Shown here: piece by piece, positions 8,549-18,026 of the stretch
How the letters are laid out: each line of letters opens with the position of its first letter
How positions within the stretch are numbered: the stretch's first letter is position 1
Assembly (NCBI RefSeq): GCF_003852895.1
Contig: NZ_QUSW01000003.1
Coordinates: 124,001 to 188,000 of the forward strand
Direction: 5' to 3'
DNA length: 64,000 nucleotides
Source: Rhizobacter terrae
GTDB lineage: Bacteria; Pseudomonadota; Gammaproteobacteria; Burkholderiales; Burkholderiaceae_C
Translations under genes and position numbers: made by a program
Notes under the pieces: generated by a model
Database searches by the model: none
The model's input: the letters and a program-made list of their open reading frames with translations, nothing else
Told to the model about the DNA's origin: nothing

Positions 8549-9378
8549 CCTTCAGCGACCGCGCCATGCGGCATGCGAGCTTCGTCATCGGGTCGGTCCT
8601 CGTGGCCCTGCTGCTGTTCACGGCCGCGTTGTCCTTCGTGTGGACACCCCACGTCGCCTCGGACATCGACGTGGCCTCCAAGCTGCAAGGCCCCTCGTGG
8701 TCGCACTGGCTGGGCACCGACAGCCTCGGGCGGGACATCGTGTCGCAGCTCATCGTCGGCTCGCAGAACTCCATCGCCGTGGGCCTCATCGCCGTGGGCA
8801 TCGGCATGGGCTTGGGCGTGGCGCTGGGCCTGCTGGCCTCGGCGCGGCGCGGCTGGGTGGAGGAGCTGGTGATGCGCCTGTCGGACTTCACCTTCGCCTT
8901 CCCCGCGCTGCTCAGCGCCATCATGCTCACCGCCATCTACGGGCCGGGCCTGGTGACCAGCATCGTCGCCATCGGCATCTTCAACATCCCGGTGTTCGCG
9001 CGCATCACGCGGGCCGCGGCCAACGGCGTGTGGGCACGCGACTTCGTGCTGGCTTCGCGCGCCTGCGGCAAGGGCGCGTGGCACATCACCTTCTCGCACG
9101 TGCTGCCCAACATCGCCAGCGGGCTCATCGTGCAGGCCACCATCCAGTTCGCGACTGCCATCCTGGCCGAGGCGGCGCTGAGCTACCTGGGCCTGGGCAC
9201 GCAGCCGCCGCAACCGTCATGGGGACGCATGCTCAACGAGGCGCAGAGCATGATGTTCCAGGCACCGCAACTGGCGGTGTGGCCGGGTCTCGCGATCGCA
9301 CTGAGCGTGCTGGGCCTGAACCTGATGGGCGACGGCCTGCGCGACCTGCTGGACCCACGGCTGGCGAGGGCACGATGA
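8545..9378 (+). CDS. Peptide/oligopeptide ABC transporter permease (DppC/OppC type)
   Basis: The second permease of the importer, 277 residues. The N-terminal helix is followed by HWLGTDSLGRDI near 51-62, a hallmark of DppC-type subunits, then four to five further hydrophobic segments. The ATPase-coupling loop is RDFVLASRACGKGAWHITFSHVLPN in its expected place, and ALSYLGLGTQPPQPSWG is the C-terminal family signature. Start ATG overlaps the DppB-type stop (ATGA) and its own stop overlaps the ATPase gene start, so the subunits are translationally coupled. Confidence 0.9.
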   Translation: MTFSDRAMRHASFVIGSVLVALLLFTAALSFVWTPHVASDIDVASKLQGPSWSHWLGTDSLGRDIVSQLIVGSQNSIAVGLIAVGIGMGLGVALGLLASARRGWVEELVMRLSDFTFAFPALLSAIMLTAIYGPGLVTSIVAIGIFNIPVFARITRAAANGVWARDFVLASRACGKGAWHITFSHVLPNIASGLIVQATIQFATAILAEAALSYLGLGTQPPQPSWGRMLNEAQSMMFQAPQLAVWPGLAIALSVLGLNLMGDGLRDLLDPRLARAR

Positions 9379-10338
9379 GCACACTGCTGGCGATCAAGCA
9401 ACTGCGCGTGCGCCTGAACACCGCCCGCGGCCCGGCCGATGCGCTGCGCGGCATCGACCTCGCGCTGGACCGCGGCGAAACCCTGGGCCTGATCGGCGAG
9501 AGCGGATGCGGCAAGTCGATGACCGCGCTGGCGCTGATGGGCCTGCTGCCCGAGGGTGCGCAGGTCAGCGGCAGCATCCGCTTCGATGGGCAGGAGCTGG
9601 CGAATGCCGATGAGGCGGCGATGTGCGCCCTGCGCGGCAGGCGCATCGGCATGATCTTCCAGGAGCCCATGACCGCGCTGAACCCGCTGCACACCGTGGG
9701 CGCACAGGTGGCCGAGCCGCTGCGGCACCACCTGGGCCTCAGTCGGCAAGAGGCGCGCAAGGAAGCGCTGCAGCTGCTTGAACGCGTGAAGCTGCCGCAG
9801 GCAGCGCAGCGGCTCGACGCCTACCCGCACCAGCTCTCGGGCGGGCAACGCCAGCGGGTGATGATCGCCGCGGCACTGGCCTGCGGGCCGGACCTGCTCA
9901 TCGCCGACGAACCCACCACCGCGCTGGACGTGTCCATCCAGCGCGACATCCTCGACCTGATCGGCGAGCTGGTGGCCGAGTCGGGCATGGCGCTGCTGCT
10001 CATCAGCCACGACCTGGGCGTGATGGCACGCACCGTGCAGCGCGTGATGGTGATGTACGGCGGCACCGTGGCCGAGAGCGGCCCCACGCAGGCGGTGTTC
10101 GAGCGGCTGGCGCATCCGTACACGCGGGGGCTGTTCCGCGCCCGGCCGCAGCTGGGCCTGGGCCGCGGGCAGCCGCTGGCGACCATCCCCGGCCGCGTGC
10201 CGGAGCTGGTGGACATGCCGCGCGGCTGTCCGTTCATGGACCGCTGCCAGCGTGCCGTCGATGCCTGCCGCGAACCGCCGCCGGCTTTCGCCGTGGCGCC
10301 GGCGCACGAGGCGCGCTGCTTCAACATGGAGCCGGGCC

Positions 10339-10346
<8 letters not shown>
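9375..10346 (+). CDS. Peptide ABC transporter ATP-binding protein (DppD/OppD type)
   Basis: A 323-residue ATPase. Walker A is GESGCGKS at 41-48, the Q-loop [10 protein letters not shown] near 95-104, LSGGQRQR at 154-161, Walker B LLIADEP near 174-180, and the His switch in LLISHD. The C-terminal oligopeptide-transporter extension carries GCPFMDRC with two Cys residues and a further Cys pair downstream, matching the Fe-S-binding C-terminal segment of DppD/OppD subunits. It energises import by the two upstream permeases. The end overlaps the next ATPase gene by eight bases. Confidence 0.9.
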
Positions 10347-11127
<781 letters not shown>

Positions 11128-11175
11128 AGTCGCCGCAGGCCGGCCCACCGGTTCTTCACCAGGAGCACGCAGAAG

Positions 11176-12675
11176 ATGATGACCACCGCCTCTCGCCTGA
11201 TCGCCTCGCTCGTCCTCGTGACCGCCGCCTTCGGCGCCGTCCAGCCCGCCGCCGCCCAGGCCCGCAAGGACAGCGTGATCCTCGGCATGGTGCTGGAGCC
11301 GCCGGGCCTGGACCCGACCGCCTCCTCGGCCGCGGCCATCGGTGAGATCGTGCACTACAACGTGCTGGAAGGCCTCACCAAGATCAACATGGACGGCTCG
11401 GTCGTGCCGCTGCTGGCCGAGAGCTGGACCATCGACCCTGACGGCAAGGTCTACACCTTCAAGCTGCGCAAAGGTGTCAAGTTCCACGATGGCGAGGCCT
11501 TCGATTCGAGCGACGTGAAGTTCAGCTTCGAGCGCGCCAAGGCCGAGGGCTCGACCAACAAGGCCAAGAAGGCGGTGTTCGACAACGTGAGCCGCGTGGA
11601 CACGCCCGACCCCTACACCGTCATCCTGGTGCTCAACCAGGCCGACGGCAACTTCCTCTTCCGCATGGGCGAGAACACCGCCGTCATCCTCGACCCCAAA
11701 AGCGCGGGCACCACGGCGAGCAAGCCCATCGGCACGGGGCCCTTCAAGTTCGACAGCTGGTCCAAGGGCTCGTCGGTGACGATGAGCCGCTTCGACGGCT
11801 ACCGCGACGCGGCCAAGGTGAAGCTCAAGAAGGTGACCTTCCGCTTCATCAACGACCCGGCCGCGCAGGTGGCTGCGCTGCTGGCCGGGGACATCGACGG
11901 CATGCCGCGCTTCGGCGCACCGCAGAACCTCAAGCAGTTCCAGGGCGATGCGCGCTTCACCGTGGCCATCGGCGGCACCGAGGGCAAGACCATCGTCAGC
12001 ATCAACAACAAGAAGAAGCCCTTCGACGACGTGCGCGTGCGCCGCGCCATCGCCGCGGCCATCGACCGCAAGGCGGTGATCGACGGCGCGCAGGAAGGCT
12101 TCGGCGCGCCCATCGGCAGCCACCTGGTGCCGAGCGACGCGGGGTACATCGACCTGACCGGCGTGAACCCGTACAACCCCGAGAAGGCCAAGGCCCTGCT
12201 CAAGGAAGCGGGCGTGGCTGTGCCGCTGAACGTGACGCTCACACTGCCGCCGCCGCAGTACGCGCGCAAGGGCGGCGAGATCATCGCCTCGCAGCTCGCC
12301 AAGGTGGGCATCAACGCGAAGATCGAGAACGTGGAGTGGGCGCAGTGGCTGTCGGGCGCGTTCAAGGGCAACTACGACCTGACGGTGATCAGCCACGTGG
12401 AGCCGCTGGACTTCGACCGCTACGCCGACCCCAACTACTACTGGGGTTACGACAGCAAGGCCTACAAGGACCTGTTCGCGAAGTACAACGGCACGACGGC
12501 GCCCAAGGAGCGGCTGAAGGTCATCGGCGACATCCAGAAGCAGCTGGCCAACGATTCGGTGAACGCCTACCTGTTCCAGTTGCCGCAGTTCATGGTGAGC
12601 AACAAGAAGCTCAAGGGCCTGTGGAGCAGCTCGCCGATCTTCGCCAACGACATGGCGAGCGTGAGCTGGCAGTGA
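11176..12675 (+). CDS. Periplasmic peptide-class substrate-binding protein (SBP family 5)
   Basis: A 499-residue secreted binding protein for the adjacent importer. A Sec signal peptide covers about residues 1-28 (ending QPAAAQA). Family signatures are the opening LEPPGLDPTASS, YNVLEGLTKINMDGSVVPLLAESWTI near 74-100, and FHDGEAFDSSDVKFSFERA near 115-135. Nothing shows which ligand it binds; the coupled amidase suggests a peptide or amide. The start has AGGAGCACGCAG just upstream. The stop overlaps the GTG start of the amidase gene. Confidence 0.9.
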   Translation: MMTTASRLIASLVLVTAAFGAVQPAAAQARKDSVILGMVLEPPGLDPTASSAAAIGEIVHYNVLEGLTKINMDGSVVPLLAESWTIDPDGKVYTFKLRKGVKFHDGEAFDSSDVKFSFERAKAEGSTNKAKKAVFDNVSRVDTPDPYTVILVLNQADGNFLFRMGENTAVILDPKSAGTTASKPIGTGPFKFDSWSKGSSVTMSRFDGYRDAAKVKLKKVTFRFINDPAAQVAALLAGDIDGMPRFGAPQNLKQFQGDARFTVAIGGTEGKTIVSINNKKKPFDDVRVRRAIAAAIDRKAVIDGAQEGFGAPIGSHLVPSDAGYIDLTGVNPYNPEKAKALLKEAGVAVPLNVTLTLPPPQYARKGGEIIASQLAKVGINAKIENVEWAQWLSGAFKGNYDLTVISHVEPLDFDRYADPNYYWGYDSKAYKDLFAKYNGTTAPKERLKVIGDIQKQLANDSVNAYLFQLPQFMVSNKKLKGLWSSSPIFANDMASVSWQ

Positions 12676-14057
12676 AGCTGCACGAGCTCAGCGCCGCCGA
12701 GCTGCTGCGGCACTACGCGGCGAAAACGTTGTCGCCGGTGGAAGTAACGCGCGCCGTCATCGCCCACATCGGGCGATGGGAGCCGCACCTGCATGCCACC
12801 TATGCCTTCGATGGCGAGGCCGCCCTGAAGCAGGCCGCGGACTCGGAAGCACGGTGGCTGAAGGGCCAGCCTCAAGGCGCTCTCGACGGCGTGCCGGCGA
12901 TGATCAAGGAGAACATCGCCACCCAAGGCACGCCCACGCCTTTGGGCACGGCGGCCACGGAGCTGAAGCCGGCCGATCGCGATGCACCGCCCGCGGCGCG
13001 GCTGCGCGAGGCGGGCGCGGTCATCCTCGGCAAGACGACCATGCCCGACTACGGGATGCTGTCGTCGGGGCTGTCGAGCTTTCATCCGCTCACTCGCAAC
13101 CCGTGGGACCTGAGCAAGAACCCCGGCGGCAGCAGCTCGGGTGCAGGCGCCGGCGTGGCCGCCGGCTACGGACCGCTGCACGTGGGCACCGACATCGGCG
13201 GCTCGGTGCGGCTGCCGGCAGGCTGGTGCGGCATCTTCACGCTCAAGCCGAGCCTGGGGCGCATTCCGATCTATCCACCCTACGCCGGGCGCGTCGCCGG
13301 TCCGATGACACGCACCGTGGAGGACGCCGCGCTGATGATGGGCGTGCTCAGCCTGCCCGATGCGCGCGACACCATGAGCCTGCCTTACCAGGACATCGCC
13401 TGGTCGTCGCTGGACCGCGACCTGCGCGGGTTGAAGATCGGCCTGCTGATGGACGCCGGCTGGGGTTTCCCGGTCGAGCCGCAGGTGCGTGATGCGGTGG
13501 AAGCCGCCGCCCGCGCCTTCGAGGCCGAGGGCGCCATCGTCACGTCCATGAAGCCCTTCATGACCCGCGAGATGGCCGACGGCATGGACCGCTTCTGGCG
13601 CACGCGCTCGTGGATCGACATCTGCGCCCTGCCCGCGGAGCGCCGCGCCAAGGTGCTGCCCTTCATCGTCGAATGGGCCCGCGGCGGCGAAGGCCAGTCC
13701 GGCGAGGCGGTGTTCAAGGGCTACAGCCAGATGGCCGCGATGCGCGAAGCCGCGGTGGCCGCCTGCGCGCCTTTCGACGTGGTGTTCTCGCCGACCTGCC
13801 CCATTCCGGCCTTCGCCGCCGGGCTGCCGTGCCCGACCAACGACCCCTCGCGGCCCTTCGAGCACATCGCCTTCACGCTGCCGTACAACATGAGCGAGCA
13901 GCCGGCCGCGTCCATCAACTGCGGCTACACATCGAGCGGATTGCCGATCGGGCTGCAGATCATCGGCCACCGCTTCGACGACCTGGGCGTGCTGCAGGTG
14001 TCTCGCGCCTGGGAGCGCCTGCGGCCGGCGCAGCGAGACTGGCCCACGCCGCCATGA
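12672..14057 (+). CDS. Amidase (amidase-signature family)
   Basis: A 461-residue serine amidase. The Ser-cisSer-Lys triad is visible: Lys79 in IKENI, Ser154 in GGSSSG and the nucleophile Ser178 in GTDIGGS. The family hydrolyses carboxamides in the cytoplasm to acid plus ammonia; GatA-like tRNA function is unlikely because no gatB or gatC is nearby and length and context differ. It starts at GTG 12672, overlapping the binding-protein stop (GTGA), which ties it to uptake: the importer probably delivers its substrate. Confidence 0.9.
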   Translation: MKLHELSAAELLRHYAAKTLSPVEVTRAVIAHIGRWEPHLHATYAFDGEAALKQAADSEARWLKGQPQGALDGVPAMIKENIATQGTPTPLGTAATELKPADRDAPPAARLREAGAVILGKTTMPDYGMLSSGLSSFHPLTRNPWDLSKNPGGSSSGAGAGVAAGYGPLHVGTDIGGSVRLPAGWCGIFTLKPSLGRIPIYPPYAGRVAGPMTRTVEDAALMMGVLSLPDARDTMSLPYQDIAWSSLDRDLRGLKIGLLMDAGWGFPVEPQVRDAVEAAARAFEAEGAIVTSMKPFMTREMADGMDRFWRTRSWIDICALPAERRAKVLPFIVEWARGGEGQSGEAVFKGYSQMAAMREAAVAACAPFDVVFSPTCPIPAFAAGLPCPTNDPSRPFEHIAFTLPYNMSEQPAASINCGYTSSGLPIGLQIIGHRFDDLGVLQVSRAWERLRPAQRDWPTPP

Positions 14058-15349
14058 AGGACCGGCGCGGCAACCCCGTCTCCACACGGTCGGGCCAGGC
14101 GCTCGACCATGCGGAGATGGCCTTGTGGCGCATGATGTCCTTCTTCGATGCGCCGCTGGGCGACATCGACGCCGCCATCGCGCAGGACCCGGACTGGATG
14201 CTCCCGCACGTCATGCGTGCGGCCTTCATGCTCACGCTGACCGAGCCCTCGCTGATGGCGCAGGTGCACGCCGCCCTGGACCGGGCGCAGGCCCTGGCGA
14301 CGCATGCGAGCGAGCGCGAGCGCGCCCACCTCACCGCGGCCAGGCAATGTGCTGCCGGTGATTGGCACGGCGCCTGCGGGGCCTGGGGCCGCATCCTCGA
14401 AGCCCATCCGCGCGACCTGTACGCGCTGCAATGGGCGCACCTGTTCGACTTCTACCGCGGCGATGCCGCCCAGCTCGAACATCGTCCGCACACCGCCTTG
14501 CGGCATCTCGATGCCGACGACCCGCTGCGCCCCTACGTGCAGGGCATGCAGGCCTTCGGACTGGAGGAAAGCGGCTGCCACGACCACGCGGAATCCCTCG
14601 GCCGCCAGGCCTGCGCGACGCTGGCCAAGGTGCCCTGGGCCACCCATGCCGTGGCCCACGTGATGGAGATGCAGGGCCGCTTCGCCGACGGCCTGCAGTG
14701 GCTGTCTGACACCGAGCCGGTCTGGTCGGAGGGCAACGGCTTCTCGGGCCATCACTGGTGGCATCGCGCGCTCTTCCACCTCGAAGGACTGGACATCGGC
14801 TCGGCCCTCGCGCTGTACGACGCCCACCTCGCCGGCAACGAGGACCTCATCACCCTGCAACGCCTGGACGGCGCGGCCCTGCTGTGGCGTGTGCACCTGC
14901 TGGGCGGCGATGTGGGCACGCGCTGGGGCGGGCTGGCCCAAGGCTGGGACTTGTCCGCCGCGCCCGTGGGGCATTCATGCTTCAACGACCTGCATGCGCT
15001 GATGGTGCTGCTCGGGCAGGACCGCATGCACGACGCGCAGCAGTTGATCGAAGCCGCCCAGGCGCGGGTCGACTCGGCCGGCGACGACAACGCCGCGATG
15101 GCCCGCGACGTCGGCCTGCCGCTCATGCGCGGCTTGCTCGCGCAGGCGCAAGGCCGCCTGGACGACGCCGTGCAGCTCATCGCCCCCGTCCGCCCCATCG
15201 CCCACCGCTTCGGCGGCAGCCATGCGCAGCGCGACCTCATCACCCAGACCCTGCTGGCCTGCGGCGCCGGCCGGGCCGTGCTGGACGAACGTCCGCAGAC
15301 ACAGGCGCAAACACCCCTGACGCAGCACTGGTCACGCCTGAACGCTTGA
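14054..15349 (+). CDS. TTC38-like tetratricopeptide protein
   Basis: A 431-residue soluble protein rich in helix pairs, resembling the family of human TTC38 (tetratricopeptide repeat protein 38), whose function is unknown. Recognisable elements are the DPDWMLPHVMRA segment near 40-55, HPRDLYALQWAHLFDFYRGD near 118-137, the WATHAVAHVMEMQGR block near 195-212, and GHHWWHRALFHLEG near 232-246. In bacteria such genes often accompany amidase or peptidase genes. It is coupled to the amidase (ATGA overlap) and is the last gene of the uptake operon. Its final codons overlap the MerR operator. Confidence 0.75.
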   Translation: MKDRRGNPVSTRSGQALDHAEMALWRMMSFFDAPLGDIDAAIAQDPDWMLPHVMRAAFMLTLTEPSLMAQVHAALDRAQALATHASERERAHLTAARQCAAGDWHGACGAWGRILEAHPRDLYALQWAHLFDFYRGDAAQLEHRPHTALRHLDADDPLRPYVQGMQAFGLEESGCHDHAESLGRQACATLAKVPWATHAVAHVMEMQGRFADGLQWLSDTEPVWSEGNGFSGHHWWHRALFHLEGLDIGSALALYDAHLAGNEDLITLQRLDGAALLWRVHLLGGDVGTRWGGLAQGWDLSAAPVGHSCFNDLHALMVLLGQDRMHDAQQLIEAAQARVDSAGDDNAAMARDVGLPLMRGLLAQAQGRLDDAVQLIAPVRPIAHRFGGSHAQRDLITQTLLACGAGRAVLDERPQTQAQTPLTQHWSRLNA

Positions 15350-15376
15350 CCTCGAGTGCACTCCAGGTGCTCCAAT
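15346..15376 (+). promoter_or_regulatory. MerR-type promoter/operator
   Basis: TTGACC (15346-15351) and TCCAAT (15371-15376) are separated by 19 bases, the over-long spacer typical of MerR-activated promoters. The spacer contains a dyad, ACCTCGAGTG (15349-15358) facing CACTCCAGGT (15359-15368), with one mismatch between arms. The regulator gene starts directly downstream, so autoregulation is likely. Transcription would begin near 15383. Confidence 0.7.
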
Positions 15377-15395
15377 GGCGTGCATGACCATGCCC

Positions 15396-15776
15396 ATGCT
15401 CCACATCGGCGAACTGTCGCGCCGCACCGGCCGCTCGGTCCACACCATCCGCTGGTACGAGCAGCAAAAGCTCGTGCCCGGCGTGCGCCGCGACGATGCC
15501 GGCCGGCGCATCTACCGCGAGCAGCACGTGATGTGGCTGGACCTGCTGGACCGGCTGCGCAAGAGCGGCATGTCCATCCGGCAGATGCGCGAGTACGCGG
15601 TGCTGGTCAAGCGCGGCGACTCGACCCTGGCGCAGCGGCGCGAGATGCTCATCGAGCACCGCCGGCGGGTGGACGCGCAGATGGCCGAGCTGGCCGCCTC
15701 GCGCGAGGTGGTGGACCGCAAGATCGAGTTCTACGGGGAGTGGATCCAGACCGGGGTGAGGCCGCCGGGCTACTGA
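15396..15776 (+). CDS. MerR family transcriptional regulator
   Basis: The winged-helix MerR DNA-binding domain covers the first 70 residues (MLHIGELSRRTG, then TIRWYEQQKLVP and GRRIY), followed by a dimerisation coiled coil near 80-115 and a short Cys-free tail, so a metal sensor is unlikely. In-frame Met codons occur at 15375, 15384, 15390 and 15396. The first overlaps the -10 box and cannot be used from the adjacent promoter; 15396 gives the family-typical N-terminus, and 15384 would give a nearly leaderless mRNA. Its target besides itself is unknown. Confidence 0.8.
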   Translation: MLHIGELSRRTGRSVHTIRWYEQQKLVPGVRRDDAGRRIYREQHVMWLDLLDRLRKSGMSIRQMREYAVLVKRGDSTLAQRREMLIEHRRRVDAQMAELAASREVVDRKIEFYGEWIQTGVRPPGY

Positions 15777-15777
15777 C

Positions 15778-15799
15778 GGGCGTGACGAAGCTCACGCCC
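15778..15799 (+). terminator. Hairpin after the MerR gene
   Basis: A perfect 8-base stem GGGCGTGA / TCACGCCC around a 6-base loop, starting right after the MerR stop. No T run follows, so termination is uncertain. Confidence 0.35.
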
Positions 15800-15920
15800 T
15801 GAGCCACCGGCGCCGCGGGCCACGCCGGGCTGTCCCGCGCCAATGCAGCCTGTCCGACCCGCCGCGCAGTCCGTCACCCACCCGTGGAACGGGGCCGGAC
15901 CGGGCCTTACAGTGGCCCCC

Positions 15921-17504
15921 ATGGTTTCCGATCCGTCTTCTTCCGCAGTGCACAACGCCCAGAGCAGCGTGGGCGCGTTCTTCTCCAGCGTCCGGCGTGG
16001 CTTCATCGCCTACGCGCGCTGGCTGGACAGCATCACCTGGACACGCTTCTTCCTGTACGCCCTGCTGGCGATGATCATGACCGGCATCGCCTCCGAGCTG
16101 CCGCCGTTCAGCCTGAAGTGGGGCGACGACATCGTGGTCTACGACCCGCCCAAGGCGCCGAAGGCCGCCAAGCCGGTGAAGATGCCCCCCGTGCCGCCGT
16201 CGCCCTCCGCCTCGGGCAGCGCCACCCCGCCCATGCCTCCCAGCTCCGAGAAAACTCCCAAGGACAAGCACAAGCAGCGCTACGACATCTCCATCGACAA
16301 GGACGGCGTGCACATCACGCCCGTTCCCGAGTCGGGCGCCAGTGCGCCGGCCGGCAAGACGCTGCCCAGCGTGTCCATCGACAAGGACGGCGTGCGCGCC
16401 CCGGGCGTGCTGATCGACAAGCATGGCGTACGCATCGGTCCGTCGGCACGGGCGGCTGCATCCGCCGCATCGGCAGCCGCGTCGGCCGATGCCGGCAAGA
16501 CCCAGGTGTCCGAGACGCAGTCCGGCACCCGCGTGGACGTGCACCTGCCGCCCAACGCGACCACCGACGAGATCCGCGACGCGATCGAGGAAGCCAAGGA
16601 CGCCATCCGCGAGGCGATCGAGCAGGCGGCCGAGGACGAGGCCGAGGCGGCGAAAGACGCAGCCCGTGCCGCGGAGGACGCCGCTGTCGCCGCCGAGGAC
16701 GGCCGCGGACGCCGCCGCGTGATCTCGGCCTTCCGCCCCGGCGACCACATGCCCGGCTTCATGATGCTCATCATCGTGATGTCCATGGTCATCAAGATCA
16801 TGGCCGCGGGCCGCTTCAAGGCCGAGGCGCAGGCGGTGGAAGCCACCGAGATGGCCGAGTCCGAGGCGCTCAAGCGCCAGGTGGTGGAGGCCCGCATGGC
16901 CGCCATGCAGGCGCAGGTGGAGCCGCACTTCCTGTTCAACACGCTGGCCAGCATCGACCACCTCATCGAGACCGACCCGCCGCGCGCCTCCAAGATGCAG
17001 AAGAACCTCATCGCCTTGCTGCGCGCTTCCATGCCCACCATGCGCGAGGCCAATGCGCAGGGCACGCGCGACCTGGGCCGCGAGCTGGCCGTCATCCGCC
17101 CGTACCTGGAGATCCTCAAGGTGCGCATGGAAGAACGGCTGCAGACCGAGATCAACGTGCCCGACGGGCTGCTCTCGGCCGACTTCCCGCCGATGATGCT
17201 GCAAGGCCTGGTGGAGAACGCCATCAAGCACGGGCTGGAGCCCAAGGCCGAGGGTGGCAGGCTGACGGTGAAGGCCGAGATCGTGCACGGCAAGCTGCAG
17301 GTCACCGTGGCCGACACGGGCCTGGGCTTCGGCAAGGCCGCCACCGCGGGCACCGGCATCGGGCTGAACAACATCCGCGAACGCCTGCAGCTGTTGTACG
17401 GCCGCAAGGCCAGCCTCGTGATCTCCGAGCCCGAAGGCGGCGGGACCGCCGTGTCCATCACCGTGCCCTACGCCACCAGCAACCACCCGGGAGCCGACGC
17501 ATGA
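15921..17504 (+). CDS. LytS/AlgZ-type sensor histidine kinase with repeat-bearing periplasmic region
   Basis: A 527-residue membrane kinase. A first membrane helix lies at about 42-58, a second at 279-296, and between them about 220 periplasmic residues: a Pro/Lys-rich linker, three copies of an IDKDGV/IDKHGV motif (near 124, 152 and 165), and a long Ala/Glu-rich helical stretch at 215-260. The cytoplasmic part has the His_kinase (HPK7/8-like) box QVEPHFLFNTL with His336, then VENAIKHG (N box) and DTGLGFG/TGIGLNNIRERL (G boxes). It presumably phosphorylates the LytTR regulator at 18023. ATG 15921 is chosen; the frame is open further upstream without a clear ribosome site. Confidence 0.85.
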   Translation: MVSDPSSSAVHNAQSSVGAFFSSVRRGFIAYARWLDSITWTRFFLYALLAMIMTGIASELPPFSLKWGDDIVVYDPPKAPKAAKPVKMPPVPPSPSASGSATPPMPPSSEKTPKDKHKQRYDISIDKDGVHITPVPESGASAPAGKTLPSVSIDKDGVRAPGVLIDKHGVRIGPSARAAASAASAAASADAGKTQVSETQSGTRVDVHLPPNATTDEIRDAIEEAKDAIREAIEQAAEDEAEAAKDAARAAEDAAVAAEDGRGRRRVISAFRPGDHMPGFMMLIIVMSMVIKIMAAGRFKAEAQAVEATEMAESEALKRQVVEARMAAMQAQVEPHFLFNTLASIDHLIETDPPRASKMQKNLIALLRASMPTMREANAQGTRDLGRELAVIRPYLEILKVRMEERLQTEINVPDGLLSADFPPMMLQGLVENAIKHGLEPKAEGGRLTVKAEIVHGKLQVTVADTGLGFGKAATAGTGIGLNNIRERLQLLYGRKASLVISEPEGGGTAVSITVPYATSNHPGADA

Positions 17505-17923
17505 TCCAGCCCATTCCCACCGTGAGCCGCCGCCGCACCAGCATCTGGCTGTGGGTGCTGCTGACGCTTCTGGCCCTGTCCGTCCTGGTGGTGATGACCG
17601 CCTTCCAGTGGGTGGGTTCGCTGGAGGCGCTGCCCGCGCATGTCGTCATCGACGGGCGGGAGATCAGCATCGACCCGGCGCTGTTCGGCGGCTGGACCGC
17701 CACGGTGCTGTTCATCCCCGCGGTGATGGTGGTGTTCTGCGTCCTGGTCATCGTGCCGCTGGTGCTGCTGTTCGCGCTGGCCTGCGCGCTCATCGGCGTG
17801 GTGCTGGGCGTGGCGCTGCCGATCATCGCGGTGGTGGTGGCGCTGTCGCCGATCTGGCTGATGGGCATGTTCTTCTGGTGGCTGGCGCGGCGTGCCGTGC
17901 CGCGCACCGCGCAGGCCGCGTGA
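17501..17923 (+). CDS. Small four-helix membrane protein between kinase and regulator genes
   Basis: A 140-residue protein I do not recognise. The N-terminus is basic (SRRRTSIWLW), followed by a membrane helix at about 15-38, a short extracytoplasmic stretch with HVVIDGREISIDPALFGGW, and two to three strongly hydrophobic segments at about 66-128; it ends RRAVPRTAQAA. It overlaps the kinase stop (ATGA), so it is made with the kinase and could be an accessory sensor or a modulator of it. The function is inferred from position only. Confidence 0.7.
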   Translation: MIQPIPTVSRRRTSIWLWVLLTLLALSVLVVMTAFQWVGSLEALPAHVVIDGREISIDPALFGGWTATVLFIPAVMVVFCVLVIVPLVLLFALACALIGVVLGVALPIIAVVVALSPIWLMGMFFWWLARRAVPRTAQAA

Positions 17924-17981
17924 GCCCCGCCCGGCCGCCCGAAGGGGTTCGCACCGCAGTGCGCAGCACGGAGGTTTCCCA

Positions 17982-18026
17982 ATGACCGTGCAATGGCACA
18001 ACGCAAGCTCTAAGATCGCGCGATGA
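17982..18026 (+). CDS. Possible 14-codon leader peptide coupled to the LytTR regulator
   Basis: ATG 17982 is preceded by GGAGG at 17970-17974 with 7-base spacing, the best ribosome site in this region. It encodes MTVQWHNASSKIAR and its TGA overlaps the ATG of the response regulator (ATGA at 18023-18026). The regulator itself has no comparable ribosome site, so its translation may depend on this mini-frame. Whether the peptide does anything is unknown. Confidence 0.45.
   Translation: MTVQWHNASSKIAR

Noticed and set aside
12672-14057. GatA subunit of glutamyl-tRNA amidotransferase
   Set aside because: The amidase signature is shared, but no gatB or gatC is near and the gene is coupled to a peptide importer.
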